Assembly (NCBI GenBank): GCA_005765155.1
Contig: VCCP01000004.1
Span: 1,860,001 to 1,924,000, forward strand
Reading direction: 5' to 3'
Length of the DNA stretch: 64,000 nucleotides
Origin: Zelopaecilomyces penicillatus
Lineage: Eukaryota > Ascomycota > Sordariomycetes > Hypocreales > Pseudodiploosporaceae
Below, one piece after another: positions 10,709 to 22,950 of this stretch (the stretch's first letter is position 1; the number at the start of each line of letters is the position of its first letter). The position numbers and the translations under genes are program-made. The notes beneath the pieces were generated by a model, which saw nothing but the letters and a program-made list of their open reading frames with translations, searched no databases and had not been told where the DNA came from.

Positions 10709-11725
10709 TCAACCCGTAGTAGTCGTTGTTGTCGATTTTGTCGTCGTTGCCGAGGTCGGCGTCTGTCTCAGAGAGTTGTAGTGCTCTCCCAGTCCATATC
10801 CGTGTCTGTAGTATGCCAGCCACAACGTCTTGCCTGTCGCCTTGCCCTCATCCTCACTGATCCGCTCAGTCCGGCCATCCTGAATGACACGAATCTCAAC
10901 ACCATATCGCCTCGCCAGCGCCGTCAGCTCCAGCTGGCCACCCCACTCAGCCGTGTCCCGCATCTTGACCACATACGCCGCCAAATCTTCCTCCAGAAAG
11001 GGGGCAAAGTCGTCCGCATGACTCTCCATGTAGTTCGCTGCCGCACGCCGGACCGTCTTGTAGCCTGGCTCGTTACTCTCCATACTACCCAGAGAAATGT
11101 CATTCTGGTCAAGCTGGTCGGCGACAGCGTTGAATAAGCAGTGTCCGTCGGGTTCAATATCCTTTTCTGTAAGGCCGTGCGCTGTAAACGTCTTCTTCAT
11201 GTATTCGCTCTCCTTGGCCCGGTGGTCAGTCATAGTAGAGGCTTCGAGTTCGGCGCGCTCCATGGCAGATTCTTGCTCAGCAGCGCGGCGTGCGAGACGC
11301 TCTTTTTGCCGGTTTCGTTTCTTGCCGCCGCCGTCGCCGCCCACGCTGTTGCTGCTATGATCGCGCAGACTAAGTTTTTCGGCGGCTTTTTCTAGAGAAT
11401 GCTTTGCCTTGTGCTCGAGTTTCTGTACGATCCCATCCTCGTTGTCCGCCACCACAGCATCTGCGCCTTCTTCTTTCGGTGAATCGTCTCCATCGCTCGC
11501 AGTAATATCGTCGAGTTCTGCTTTTTGTCCTTCTCCATTCAAAGCCGCAATTTCTGCTGCCTGTTTCTCGCGAAGCTGCCGCTCCATGTCGACACATTCA
11601 TCATTGACAGTCTTGCGCGTCTTCTTCGTAGCGTTCTTCTTTTTGTTCGTGATTCGGCCCTGCAGGTCCTTGAGCTCCTTCCGATGACGGGCCTGAACTT
11701 GCTCCAAAGTTGCCTCCGCCTCCAT
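10709..11725 (-). CDS. OTU2: OTU-domain cysteine protease, OTU2/OTUD6-type deubiquitinase (338 aa)
   Basis: Predicted deubiquitinase of the OTU family, closest in layout to yeast Otu2 and animal OTUD6. The first 170 residues are charged and coiled-coil-like, starting with the ARHRKELKDLQ helix and ending in a Lys/Arg-rich block. The OTU domain fills the C-terminal half: Cys loop EPDGHCLFNAV with Asp193 and nucleophile Cys196, and the catalytic His315 in GLGEHYNS. The tail is Thr-rich. Single exon. I chose the ATG at 11725; the open frame extends about 27 bases further but without ATG. In yeast Otu2 acts on ribosome-associated ubiquitin; applying that here is inference. The orthology call is from motif order, not from an alignment. 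Confidence 0.87.
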   Translation of the reverse strand: MEAEATLEQVQARHRKELKDLQGRITNKKKNATKKTRKTVNDECVDMERQLREKQAAEIAALNGEGQKAELDDITASDGDDSPKEEGADAVVADNEDGIVQKLEHKAKHSLEKAAEKLSLRDHSSNSVGGDGGGKKRNRQKERLARRAAEQESAMERAELEASTMTDHRAKESEYMKKTFTAHGLTEKDIEPDGHCLFNAVADQLDQNDISLGSMESNEPGYKTVRRAAANYMESHADDFAPFLEEDLAAYVVKMRDTAEWGGQLELTALARRYGVEIRVIQDGRTERISEDEGKATGKTLWLAYYRHGYGLGEHYNSLRQTPTSATTTKSTTTTTTG

Positions 11726-12522
11726 GGTCTCTGAAATATCGTCGTTCGGCAACTATGATGGCGTGAGCTGTGGCGGGGGATTGTGGGGGGGAGTTATGTC
11801 TTGAGGAAAGCTCCATCTTTTTTTCGGAACCAGAAACGAGGGGCTGCCTACGTGTGGTACGTAATAGCGGGGCATATTTCAGTCTTAGATACAAAATTAT
11901 CGGCAGCAACATCAAGCTTCACAATCAAGGAACAGAACCAGGCATGTGTTCAACTCTCTTATCTACCACATTGGGGCAGCGTTTTGATTTGACTACAGAA
12001 TGTCTACCTAATCCTTGAGTTTTTGTCTTGTTTTGTCTATGTAATCCTTCTTTTTCTTCTTCCAACGGCATGACAGCATACCCTTTGGACAGCGACCGTC
12101 CATGGCCTGATATCTCCATAGCTTGTTTTTCAAGTTATCCCAAAACATGATAAAAGAACTTCTGCAAATGTGGCGAGTAATGAGTGACATCGCCTTAAAG
12201 GTTCCTAAACTCTCTTACAAATCCGTCTTAATATCAAAAAAAAAAAATTTCACCCCAAATTTTGGTTTAGGCTCGTAGCTCTAAACACGTGCAACAAAAA
12301 TAAAAGGAGAAAAGAAAAGTACAGTAAATGCCTGTGCCAGACGCCGTGCGCAAGATGTGGGGGAGGAGAAGACCCACATGCAGGACTGAATTCAACCAAG
12401 ATTGTGTTAAAGGAAAAATGAAGGGTATCCGTAGTGGTGTTGTGATAAGGTAATTCTCATGGCCTGTACTCAGACAACATGAAATGCAAATGACAAGTGG
12501 TGGTTCTCCTTAGTTGTGTATC
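11726..12522. other. spacer between OTU2 start and apsA stop
   Basis: Contains the OTU2 promoter and the 3' untranslated region of apsA, including a short A-rich run near 12236. No gene supported. Confidence 0.5.
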
Positions 12523-15500
12523 TTAGAATCCTTTGAAAGGATCGTCGCGGAAGAAGTCTTCCTCGCCGGCCGTCTTATTGCCGCCGTAATATTCATCATA
12601 CCCTCCTCGAGTACTCCTGGAGTGCTGGTTCTCACGATGGCGGTTGCGGCTATTCCTCCTGCGCCGATCCTTGCTCCTTCTCCGTGCCAAATGGCGGAGC
12701 TCCTCTTGCTCCTCAGGATACTCGCTAGGCTGGGAAAATGCTAATGGGCTGATGAATGCCTCCATTCGAACTGTTCCTATCGCATCGAAAAAGTTACCTT
12801 GTCGCGAAGAAGCTTCTGAAGTGCGCTCTGAACCCCCCTGGCTATGCCATGTCGTGTTACTGGAACCATTGGACTGGTAAATGTCAGATGACCCAGTGGT
12901 CCCAACGCTTGGAGCTCCGGTGCTATTGGCAGAGGTGTAGTTTGCTCCTGACGGGCCAGAGAATCCTCTAAAAGAAAGCGGAGGCGGGATGTGACCACCA
13001 GTGTTGCTTCGCTTACGCCCGTGAACAACAGGTTGGGGTAGACCAGACCGTTCATGAAATCGTGCAATCATTGGAGGCTCTGCGGCCTCCACAGATAGCT
13101 CCCGAGTGTGATGTCCCAAGTCTGTCGCTGATAATTCTGGTATGGCGTACTGTGTCATATCCCCCATTCGGGAAGATGGTGCGCTTGGGATGCTCGGTAT
13201 ACTCCTTTGATCCACTCTTTGACCACCATCTTTGCCCTTTGCAATCCGAATCGAGTCTCGAATCCCGGCCCGTTTTGGCTTGTGGCGCGGAATATCAAAA
13301 TCTGGGATAAGGTGCTGCTGCTGCTGCTGCTGCTGGTTCGCTTCAATTTGCGGTGCTCCCAAGTTCTCTGGTACTGCCGACGAGGAATGAGCCAAGAATG
13401 ATAGGGCTGTCAGCCATAGATAATGACGCTCCGGTGTAACAGCTGTGAATTTGAGAGCTCTCTGTGGGGTCAGGATAAGAATTGACCGATTGAAAACTGA
13501 GGGCATAACTTTAGGAGCTGGGTTGTCATCTTTGACATCAAGCACGGATTGAATGACCACTGTTACTCAAGTTAGTAAAAAGAAATTCCATTGACAAATT
13601 AGCAAAACTAGGCAACTTACACTTTCGACCAGTCTTACCCATCAGGGCGCTACCCGACGAAGGTTGCTTGCTACTCCAGAGAATAGCCCTTTCGTACGGA
13701 GCCAGCCATACCCATCGTTTGTGACGGTCATTACTTGTCTCATCCTTATTCGTGCCGTCCGTCATTCCAAATGACTTGCGCCTACGAACATACTTCAACA
13801 TCCACTCACCCACCATGGTCTGGGCAATGGATTCAACAACTCCAGGATTTTGGTTTTGATTCGATTGAGAAGGTGCTTCGGTGTTGTTGGTAATATCGGT
13901 GTTGGTCGACAGTTCATGGCGGTGCCTTCTATAACTATAGCTTCCATCCCGGTTACGAGGAGTGGTGATATCATTGCGTGGCAGGGGAGGCAGTCCAGGA
14001 CTCTCCGGTGCCTCGGTAGACGGAGACAGTGGCGGTGGGGACCCACTCCCGCGTCTGCGATAACGATGTGTTCGTTGCAGAACAGCGGCTGAACGAACCT
14101 TGCGAACATTGTTACCATAATAGCTCCGGCTACCACTATTCCGTCGATTCCAACCCTCCGCCATGCTTGGGCTTCTGCTTCTAGTTTCATCACTGGGAGT
14201 GCTCGCTCCAGGCTGTCTAGAGCTTGCTCTGGTAGGAATTGGGTAAGGTGGGTTACGAGGGTCGACATAGGCAGGGCTCCTCGAACGACCGTGGTAGTTA
14301 CCCATACTATTCTGAATCATTGCAGCCTTGCGCATGACGCTAGCACGACTCGAAGGACCCGAGGAAGGAAGTGGTGGCTTTTCGTAGCTTCTGCTAGATC
14401 TGCCAGATCGTCTGCTACTATTATTGAACTCCCTATCGTGAAGATTATAAGAGCTGTAAAGCTCGGTTGCAACCGGCTTCGCTGAGCTACGGCCAGAACG
14501 CCTTCCGGTCATGTGTTCTGGGGTGGTGTGGGATGGTCCTGTGGAGCCACGCTTTCCGGCACGGCTTGAAGTAGAGGTAGACATCGGCCGAGGCGCAGAC
14601 AGCGCTGTTCGATATTCGGAGTCACTGAGGTCAACCTCACCGCCAAACTCATCCAGCCCGTCTGAGCTTGCCGAGTCGAAGCCGGCAAACAGACTGCTAT
14701 AGCGACGTGGCCGCCTAACTGACGTGCTTCCCCGTTGGCTTGACAGAGGCCCGTCATCGTTATTTCCAGGATAAGCATCGTGAAATTCATCGTCTTCCGG
14801 AGGATAACTAACGGGGGAAGAGTAGAACTCATTGCTTGTTCGGCTATTAGTCAATCTCCTGGGATTTCGAGGAGGAACATTGCCCGGAGTTGGGGTGAAG
14901 TTTTTGTCTGGAGCTGCAACACCAGACGGGTCAGGCGAGTTGGGCCGAGAAGTGATGGCAGAAGGATGCAGATGTGGTGGGAGGAGTGCAAGCCTCTTGT
15001 CAATCTGGATAGCTTCTGTTTGAGAGGAAGAGTCGGCCATCTCAGCGCGAACTGTGAGATTGACCTGGCATCCGAAATGCTTGAAGTGGGAAGGCAGTCG
15101 TGATAGGGTTGGTGATGTTGGCCTACTGCTAGGCGGCTGAATGCTAATGCTGGGAATGGGAGGAGGCGCGTACGAGGGTTGGTGCACAACTACTGAAATG
15201 CGAGAGGGCCGAGGGGGTGTTGGGCTTTCAGTTTGGGTTGATGAAGTTGTCATTAAAGGCACTTCCAACTCTGGAGGCGGGGTTACTGAATAGTAGGGTG
15301 ATTTCGGAGTTTTTGGTGGACTCAATGGCCCATCCATCGTTTGAGCTGCGGACGACACCATTTGTTGGATCATAGCACGAGGCTCAATGAACAATGGTTG
15401 GCTGACTCTCTTCCGCCGCTGATTTGCTTCGATATCCGAATTGCCGCGTGGCGAGTTCTCCAATTCTGGAAGCTTTTGAACAATAGGCTCCGGCGTGTCG

Positions 15501-16711
15501 GGCTTGACGGGTACTGGCTTCGGTGAAGGGGGCGGAGAGAATTGAATTCCAGTATCTGTATATGATACTTTGGGCACAGGCGCAGTTTCTGGCAGGAGAG
15601 TATGGTCCTCCTCGTCCTCATCATCACCCTCTAGGGTCTCAAGGACAGATGGGCTCATAAGCATCCTTCCTCGCGCTGAGCTTCCAGGGCGTTTCATACT
15701 CTCCATGCTTTGGTTCCTGCGGTGGAGTCTGCTCACAACACTCTCGCGACTGAAAGTACGTCTGTGTCGGGGGCTAGACAGGACACTCTCGGTAGCGTCC
15801 AGATCGGTTTGATCATCGGTATCAACATCGAAGTTTAGCTCGTCGGCCAGAGAGTGGCCATTTGGAAGAGAAGATCCATGTGCAAGAGAGAATCGTATGC
15901 TGTTGGTCATGCTCATGGTCCTGATGCTCACACCGTCGTTTTCCCTGCCACTTTCTTCCACCTCGCTTTCCTGGCCACCCTGAACACCTTCCAATTGGGC
16001 AGCTTGAACCGCTGCCATCTCTTCGAGAAGCGCCTTAAGACGGTGTTCCGATACGTGGATTTTCCTATCATACTTGCGCCGCTCATCCTCCCAGGCGTCT
16101 TTGTCCAGAGCCCATAAATCATGCACACGCTGCGAGTCGTCTTCCAGGTGCCTAATTTTCTTCTGTGCCAATTCGAGGCGCTTTCTAGCATCTGTGACCG
16201 AATCGACAGCCTCGTCTCTCTCCCGAGCCAGCTCTCCCAGCGCAGACGATGTGCCACCTTCTAACAGGGACAATTGGCGCTTGAGAGAGCGCACCTCCTT
16301 TGTCGAAGTCGTGACATTCTCTTGTAGAGTGTCTTGTTCCTCTTTACCGGTGTGGAGGGCGAGCTCTAGGCTCTCAATCAGCTTGGTTTTATCTTCCTGG
16401 TCCCTCCTCAGAGCTAGTATCTCAGAAACCAGATTCGCGTGTAAAGTCGGGGTAAATCGTCGAGGGTCGAGAATGCTCATGCCCCCATCTATCGTGTACT
16501 CTTTAGATGATCTCTTAGAGGCCTTGTCGATGCGATCGCCAGCCATTGGTGAAGTAGACGTTCCTTTGCGTGGGGGAGTCACTGAACGTCGAGACCTTCG
16601 CGAAGCTCGCGAGGGGGTTCGATAAGGTGTATCTTGAGGTGTTGGTAGAGAATTTGTTGGAGGGGCAGGCAGCCCGTGAATCAAGTCATGATCAGTCTGC
16701 CAGGCGGCCAT
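12523..16711 (-). CDS. apsA: ApsA/Num1-type cortical protein with PH domain (1375 aa)
   Basis: Cell-cortex protein that anchors dynein and microtubules for nuclear migration in Aspergillus (ApsA) and yeast (Num1); fission yeast Mcp5 is related. Two exons, 13621-16711 and 12523-13559, with a 61-nt intron inside the PH domain (GKTGRK joined to LVIQSVLDVKDDN). Residues 1-80 are Ser/Pro/Arg-rich; residues about 90-245 form a long coiled coil that is expected to bind membrane or mitochondria-linked partners; a long disordered Ser/Pro middle follows with SSSQTE-type repeats; the Mcp5-type PH domain lies at about 964-1090 (GEWMLKYVRRRKSF, KRWVWLAPYERAILW, LKFTAVTPERHYLWLTALS). The tail has a Q7 tract (13314-13334) and ends in a basic, Arg-rich region. 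Start is the only ATG before conserved sequence. Confidence 0.92.
13314..13334 (-). repeat. (CAG)7 encoding Q7 in apsA
   Basis: Seven consecutive CAG codons (CTG on the plus strand) in the C-terminal tail of the PH-domain protein. Confidence 0.9.
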
Positions 16712-17574
16712 TTTTGCAGAGATAGACTAGACTCCGAAGAGCCTGGTTACTGGACGTGATAAGATCAACTTTTGGGGTCAGGAGCACATCCGCCTAGCCA
16801 AATGATGGCATGCAGTGAGGCTTGCTCCCGCGGTTTCGGGGTCAGACACTCAAGGGAACGCCGTTGTGTGGCGGCGGCAGCGGTAAATGAGCCCAAGGAC
16901 TTGCTCAAGTCAAGGTGATACCTGCACCAGAGCGCTGTCAGAGAAATGAAGGACCCCCACCTGGGCGCTGGTGCATCTACAAGCTCAAGTCCTGCTGCCC
17001 GTCATGTTAGCTGTGTAAATAAGCAAGTGCCAAGATGCGTCAGAGTGTTCGTGGGGAAGCTTCGTTGCGAGGGCAGGAGTACAACGCGTTAAGGTTTGTG
17101 TGTTCCGCACTGATACTGATGAAGCAAGGGGTTGTTGACTTACAAGAAATACCGGTGGCGCCACCCGACGGTCCAGGTATACGCGCTTAGAACCGCTCCG
17201 GTGGAGGAGCCTGGCAGAATAAAACAGGCGAGTCAGCAAGAAGGTTGTTTTAGGTAGAGTCAAGCCTCTTTGCGCCTGTCTGTTCGTCGCAAATTGCACC
17301 GTCACTTGCAGACTCTTGGGCGCAATGTGGCGGCGCACGCAGATGCACGAACCTCTCGATGGCAATGTGGAATTCCGTCAATGTGTGCCACGTCGGTTCG
17401 ACGCTGGTGGTTGTGGCTATCCGTTTCGGAGCGATAATCGTCGGATCCGGCAGGATAATCCCAAAAATAAAAGTTGAGTGTTCAATTAGAGATTGGATCC
17501 GCAATGCCCTAGATTTGGGGTGGTGTTCAAATCGCCATTGCGGTTTGGGCAGGACAGTGTTTTTTTGGCGGCGG

Positions 17575-17592
17575 CTGCTGCTGCTGCTGCTG
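17575..17592. repeat. (CTG)6 array
   Basis: Six CTG units directly after a GCG-rich stretch. Confidence 0.9.
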
Positions 17593-19441
17593 CGGGCACG
17601 TCAAGATCCGCGCTTGGTGAGAAGAGTGGCCGGCAGGTCGGATTCAGAGCGCAGTCAGCGGCGCCGTTCGGTTTGTATAAAAGTAAAGGTGAGTAGCTAG
17701 TTGCTGTGAGAAAAGCCGACGCCTGCAGTCGTAACCAAACATCAAGAGGCAAAAACTGATAGATCTCCTGGTCAGCTGAATACTGTACTCACTGTGCGTG
17801 CCGTCCGAGGTGAGGCTTGCGCGCTGCTGCAGTAGCAGCCACGGCACAGCACAACCCCCAAAAAAGGCGTCCCTGCAGACTTACATTCAGAGAGGCAACG
17901 CGGAAAGGAGAAGAACAAGAAGAAGAAAGAAGCAAAGTTCCCACCAGGGCGTCTTTGTTCTCTATCATCCACCTCTGTTTCTGTCACAGCGCGCGGGTGT
18001 ATGTACGTGCGGACTGCTTCCAACGGAGAGTGAAGAAACGAAGGTATGGGGTGCGAGCTACTAGGAAAAGAATTCGAGATGTCGGTCCGGTTGATGGACC
18101 TGGGGAAATGTGGAATTGGGGAAACGCAGGTCGCAGGTCGCACACTCTCGCAGAAACACCAGGAGATGACGAAGGGACCCGCCTTGGGGGGGGTTCAGCC
18201 CGGACAGCAGAAGGAACCAAAAAGACTCGACAGGCTCTTGTCTCCACTATGTCGGCGTGCTCGTTGGACAATGGCCACAGAGAGTCAGGTTTGAGAGACA
18301 AAGTAAAAGAGTCAATGGCAGACGGCCCTCAGACGCGCGATCCGGTGAGGGTCAGGACACTCCATGTGGGCGGGAGATTGAGGCGATCCCAGAAGCCCGG
18401 GAAGCAAGGGTCTTGCGCTGGTGGTGACAGACCAGGACATGCCAGGACCAAGGCATGCCCAGGGTTCGACGACCTTGGCGAAACAAGCCAGCGGAAGAAG
18501 CACTTTGCGGAAAAGGGGCCCCCAGAACGTGTCCAATGGCTGCCCGTCGCCGCCCCCGGTCGTTCCATCTGAACCTGTCCAGTAGGCATCGTCTTCTGGG
18601 GGGCTCTTGGAAGCAAAAGTCTCTGTCACGTCTCTCTCGGTCTTCCCCTAGGTGCTTGACAGGCCCTCGCCGGGTCGCCGGATCGAATCCATAGTCTACT
18701 GTAGCATTGTTAGTGCGTAGCTCCGAACCACCAATGCCGATTACTGGACAGCGTTTCGCACGGAATCTGCAGCTAACCAAGCTGCTGGAGTAGTGCCAGC
18801 GTCAAAAGAAACGCGACCGCCTGGCCCAGCTTCGTGCAGCTTCGACGCTGAGGCGGGTTTCTGGAGCGGGCCCCAAATCATCCAAATCAGATGCCTGTTG
18901 GTGGCGCTCTGGGTCAAGCCGGGGGCAGGGACCAGGCCTCGCCCCTTCCGTCATTCCGGACTGGCCCAAGCGGGACCAACCCAACACCCACCACAGTGCA
19001 GGAACAGATGCTGTGGGATGTACAGGTACAAGCCACAAGTGCTGCAGATGGCGTGGTCTACAGGTACTGTACAGTACAGCACAGGGACAGGTTCGTAGCA
19101 CAGGCCGCACCTGCAACACCCTAAACGCTGCTCTTAGCACCTGCTAGGCACCTTTGTACCTGTACTGGACGCCTTTGGATTGGATGTTTTTACAACTAGC
19201 CGTCTGGCTACCCGTGAGGGTGTGCTCGGCTGCCTATATGATATCTGCGAATAGAATTAAAGCATGAATTATCTTCAGCCCTCTATTGCAGATTTATGGA
19301 AGGTGCTTGTTACCTATTTTAGCCTCACTCGTTCCTGGAGCCGTTATTAGTTAGTCTTTCAGACAATGTGTAGTAGAACAATTGCATTGAGTCGAGAGTT
19401 GTGGTCTGAATGCAACCCAGAATATGATACAAGTCTATTGG

Positions 19442-19477
19442 CTGGCTGACTGACTGGCTGACTGACTGGCTGACTGA
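19442..19477. repeat. 12-bp tandem repeat, three copies
   Basis: The unit CTGGCTGACTGA occurs three times in a row without mismatch. Confidence 0.95.
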
Positions 19478-20658
19478 TTGCCCAACTCCGAAGGACGCCC
19501 ATGTACGTTGTCCATGCACTGCCAATACCTTACCTTACCTATCGGATATTCAGACAGACAGGGCATGTGCAGCGCTGCAGCCCAGATGGCGTCCCTGCAC
19601 ACCCTGAAGCAGTCCTATTCCAAGTTACTGCGCTCGACTAACCATTTGCAACTACTACGGCTTACAACTACACCACCGATACGATATTCCTCCAGCTAAC
19701 CCCGTCAACAGCCTGTCGGATTGCTCCCCTCCTGAGGCTGTTTGGAGAGTGCCTCTGCCTGCTTGCCAGGGCTGGTGACAAGGGAAGAATCACTAACCAA
19801 GCTTTCGAGGCAGCGGCACTCCGCTGGTGTTCCCCGTGGACATCCATGAAAGGCAGCATTGACGTGATTGGCATTCCGCCTCCGCCTTTGCTTCCGCCTG
19901 CGGAGATGCTGCAATCTCAATCTCTCTTCCCTTCCGTCCTGAACAATGAACTGCAAGACGAGTGAGTACCTGCCTGTGCTGTACGCCTAATACATGGTAC
20001 CCTCAGTCCTCGCCTACTCTCATCCAGCTTCAGGGGCATTTACACCTATCTACATGCATTCATCGTCATTATCAAGTCATCCCCAAGGTGCCTCAATCCC
20101 TCCCTGCAGTTACATCTACGGACTTCATCCAGGTGAGGCAATTCATTATTACTTCTGTCTCTGTAATTGGAAATAATGTATCACACAAGCCCCTGCACCA
20201 TCTGCACCACGACCGTTGCATGTGCAACACCGGTGGTAAATGGATGGCCCTTTGTGAGTCCGGCCCACGACAAAAGTCTCATCTGTTGTTCGCTCCGAGA
20301 AAGTCAACCTTGCATATGGCTGCCGTCCTTGCATACTGTACAGTATCTGCACACTCTTGTCCCCCCCCTCTCTCTCTCTCATCGCCAGACAACCACCACA
20401 CACCATTCATGGTTCCCCCGGAACTTGATCGAAGACACAATACTGTACGCACGTCCATGGGCCACGCCTCGCTTATGCACACATGCCGTAAAGGTAGGTA
20501 CGGTACGGTACGGTAGGTTGGGATGCACGCACTCAGGGCCGGGACTCAAAAGCCGCCCTCGCCAAAGATCCTGCGGCTGCATGCCATCATTCATTCTGTC
20601 CAAAGTGGTTGCATCGTGCGATTAGTTTGAGGGGAGGGGAATGATAAGGATGAGAGAC

Positions 20659-20671
20659 GGGGGGGGGGGGG
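20659..20671. repeat. G13 homopolymer
   Basis: Thirteen consecutive G in the gene-poor region. Confidence 0.9.
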
Positions 20672-22144
20672 AAGGGCAGATACAGCCAGCCCATCGTGCA
20701 GGAGCCAGAAAATCCTACTCGATCAGATGCCGCAATGGCCGCTTATTCGAAACTGCCAAAAGAGACGAGCTTCTTTCACTAGTCCCGTGTAAGCAAGAGC
20801 TCATTTATTAATAATACTTATCCCCGTCCCTTCAGCTATTTTTTTCGGAGTAGGAGCCGGAAGTCATCCCCTCTCCCGGGATGGATTGGATGCTAAGTTC
20901 TTATGTTACAGGTATAACAGCTTTATTAGCTGGCCACATGAAAATGCATATTGGTATAATCATGACAATTTGCCGAGATGATCAAGTCTGATACGCCCGC
21001 CCGCACTTGACAAGCGGCGGCGGTATTCGGCGCCTCGGATATTCGTTCACAGTCTCCTTGTGATATGTGAAATCGTGACGGGAGGTCAAAATGCCAAAAG
21101 GACGATGCATCGCGTGTTGCCAAGTGTTGCAATCACAGCACAGGTAGGTACCGTATTTCGCGAGGGCATTGTGATTAGCTGCCCTGGGCTGTGTGATTGT
21201 GACGACTCTGCCGCTCATACATGGGATCTTTTTAAATCACCACGAGCATGGATTGTGTTCAATTGGCAGGCTTTCCAATTCGCCGTCTTGAGTTACATGT
21301 TAATATCTCCTGTAATAGTTTCCTTTGATTTTATCCGGGGATGAGTTGGAGGAGCATGTGCTCATTGATTGATTGATTGCCTGGTGTAAGCGCAAGGTTC
21401 TGCCATCTCAGAATCCCATACTCCGAATGCGCTTTGACCCAGCAAGCACCCTCCCGATAGATGATAATACTTAGGAGGCTTGCACAAAAGTACAGATTAC
21501 ATTGTCATGCTAATGTACGGGTATTGTGGTTGTTGGTAATGAATTGGCAACGTTCCTTATAAGCAGCCCAGGGCGCGTTGGAAATTAGAACCGGGGTGGT
21601 GTCTCTTTTCGGCCTGGCGTCAAATTTGGGACGGATGGGAAAGCCCTCTCGGTGTTTCTGGAGGTTCTTCTCAACGCTAGGCGTACGGTCGTCGGCCTTG
21701 AAAGGCGGCCCGAGTAGAGGAAAAAGCAAGTCTAGAACCATTGGGATGTACCAATTTCACACCAGTGCCCATCGTTGAGTTGGCGGATTGAGCTTCTTCA
21801 TTGTGCAATGAGTTTCTGAAGCCATCGAATGGTTTGTCCAAATTGTGCATTCAGGGGGGGCATCACGGATGGGTTCATCCGCTGGCACGGGGGGATAAGT
21901 GGACGTACCAGGTACGAGGCAGGTAATTGCAGACAATTGATATGGAATAATTAACCTCCTCAAGATAATCCCCCCGACTGGCCCCCATGTCCGTCTTCCC
22001 ATGTCTATCCCCCCATGTTCCCTCTCGCTAAGCTGCACAGCCAGGGATATCCAATCGATGGTATGATTATCTCTTTACCCAATTGACCCTAGCAGCTTTA
22101 CCTTTGCCAAACTTGCCTCCTAGGATGAACTCATCCTCCTCTGT

Positions 22145-22160
22145 CTGCTGCTGCTGCTGC
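22145..22160. repeat. (CTG)5 array
   Basis: Five CTG units plus one base in spacer. Confidence 0.9.
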
Positions 22161-22928
22161 TTTCTCCACAACCCTGGCGATACTAAACCACTACAAATTC
22201 TCGTCCGCAACAAGCGACAAAAGAAAACAAAAGGAAGGACACAACAAAAAAAGAAAAGAAAAGGCCCACCTTAGCTGGTGTAGTATCCTTCGGGTCCGAG
22301 CATGCATGATGGACCCCAAAGGAAGGGAAGAAAAGGAAATAAAACATCCCCTCTCCAAATTCATGCGAATTCATGCATTGCTTGCTTACTTCTCCTCACA
22401 AGTGGTGGTAGAGCACGGGAGTGTGGGGGGTTGCTGCTCCATGCCATCCCCGACTAGGCATTGCTACCGAATCGAAGGAAAACTTGTTCTGTTCGATGTA
22501 ACAGAAGGACTGAGCCAATGGACGCCCTTTCGGCTAGGGCGTAGCAAAAGTCGATTGAAGGCCGATTCGATGCGATGCGCTACGCTACGCTGCGGTTTGG
22601 GGCCTGTTCTGCTGATGGTCTTTACAGGTTGGAGTGGTCTGCAAATCCCTGCTTGTCACCATTCACACTCCGTTCCCCCTTCTCATTTTTCAAATCGACC
22701 CCTCTCCCCGATGTCCTCTCGCCGGATTGTACGTACAATGCACAGGAGTCACGGCAGACACAATCATACAACAGCAGAGGCACTTTAGCTGAACCTTCTC
22801 ATCCGCTCAGAGCCACTGTCGTAGATGGAAGCCACGCTAGAAACGAAGGCCGGTGGGCTCCCTCTCAAGTCCCACTTTCTGTCTCTCGCTTCTCCCGTCT
22901 GCTCATCTGCCGAGTCGTGTGTGTGAGT

Positions 22929-22950
22929 GCTGCTGCTGCTGCTGCTGCTG
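22929..22950. repeat. (TGC)7 array
   Basis: Seven TGC units on the same strand as the other CTG arrays in this region. Confidence 0.9.

Noticed and set aside
17817..18572. 251-codon plus-strand frame in the apsA upstream region
   Set aside because: Overlapped by several long frames on both strands in GC-rich DNA, Arg/Gly/Lys-rich composition, no domain-like pattern and no conserved motif.
18660..18720. tRNA-like GGATCGAATCC arm
   Set aside because: No matching acceptor, D or anticodon arms at the right spacing.
22306..22788. 160-codon plus-strand frame
   Set aside because: No recognisable motif, and equally long alternatives overlap in another frame.
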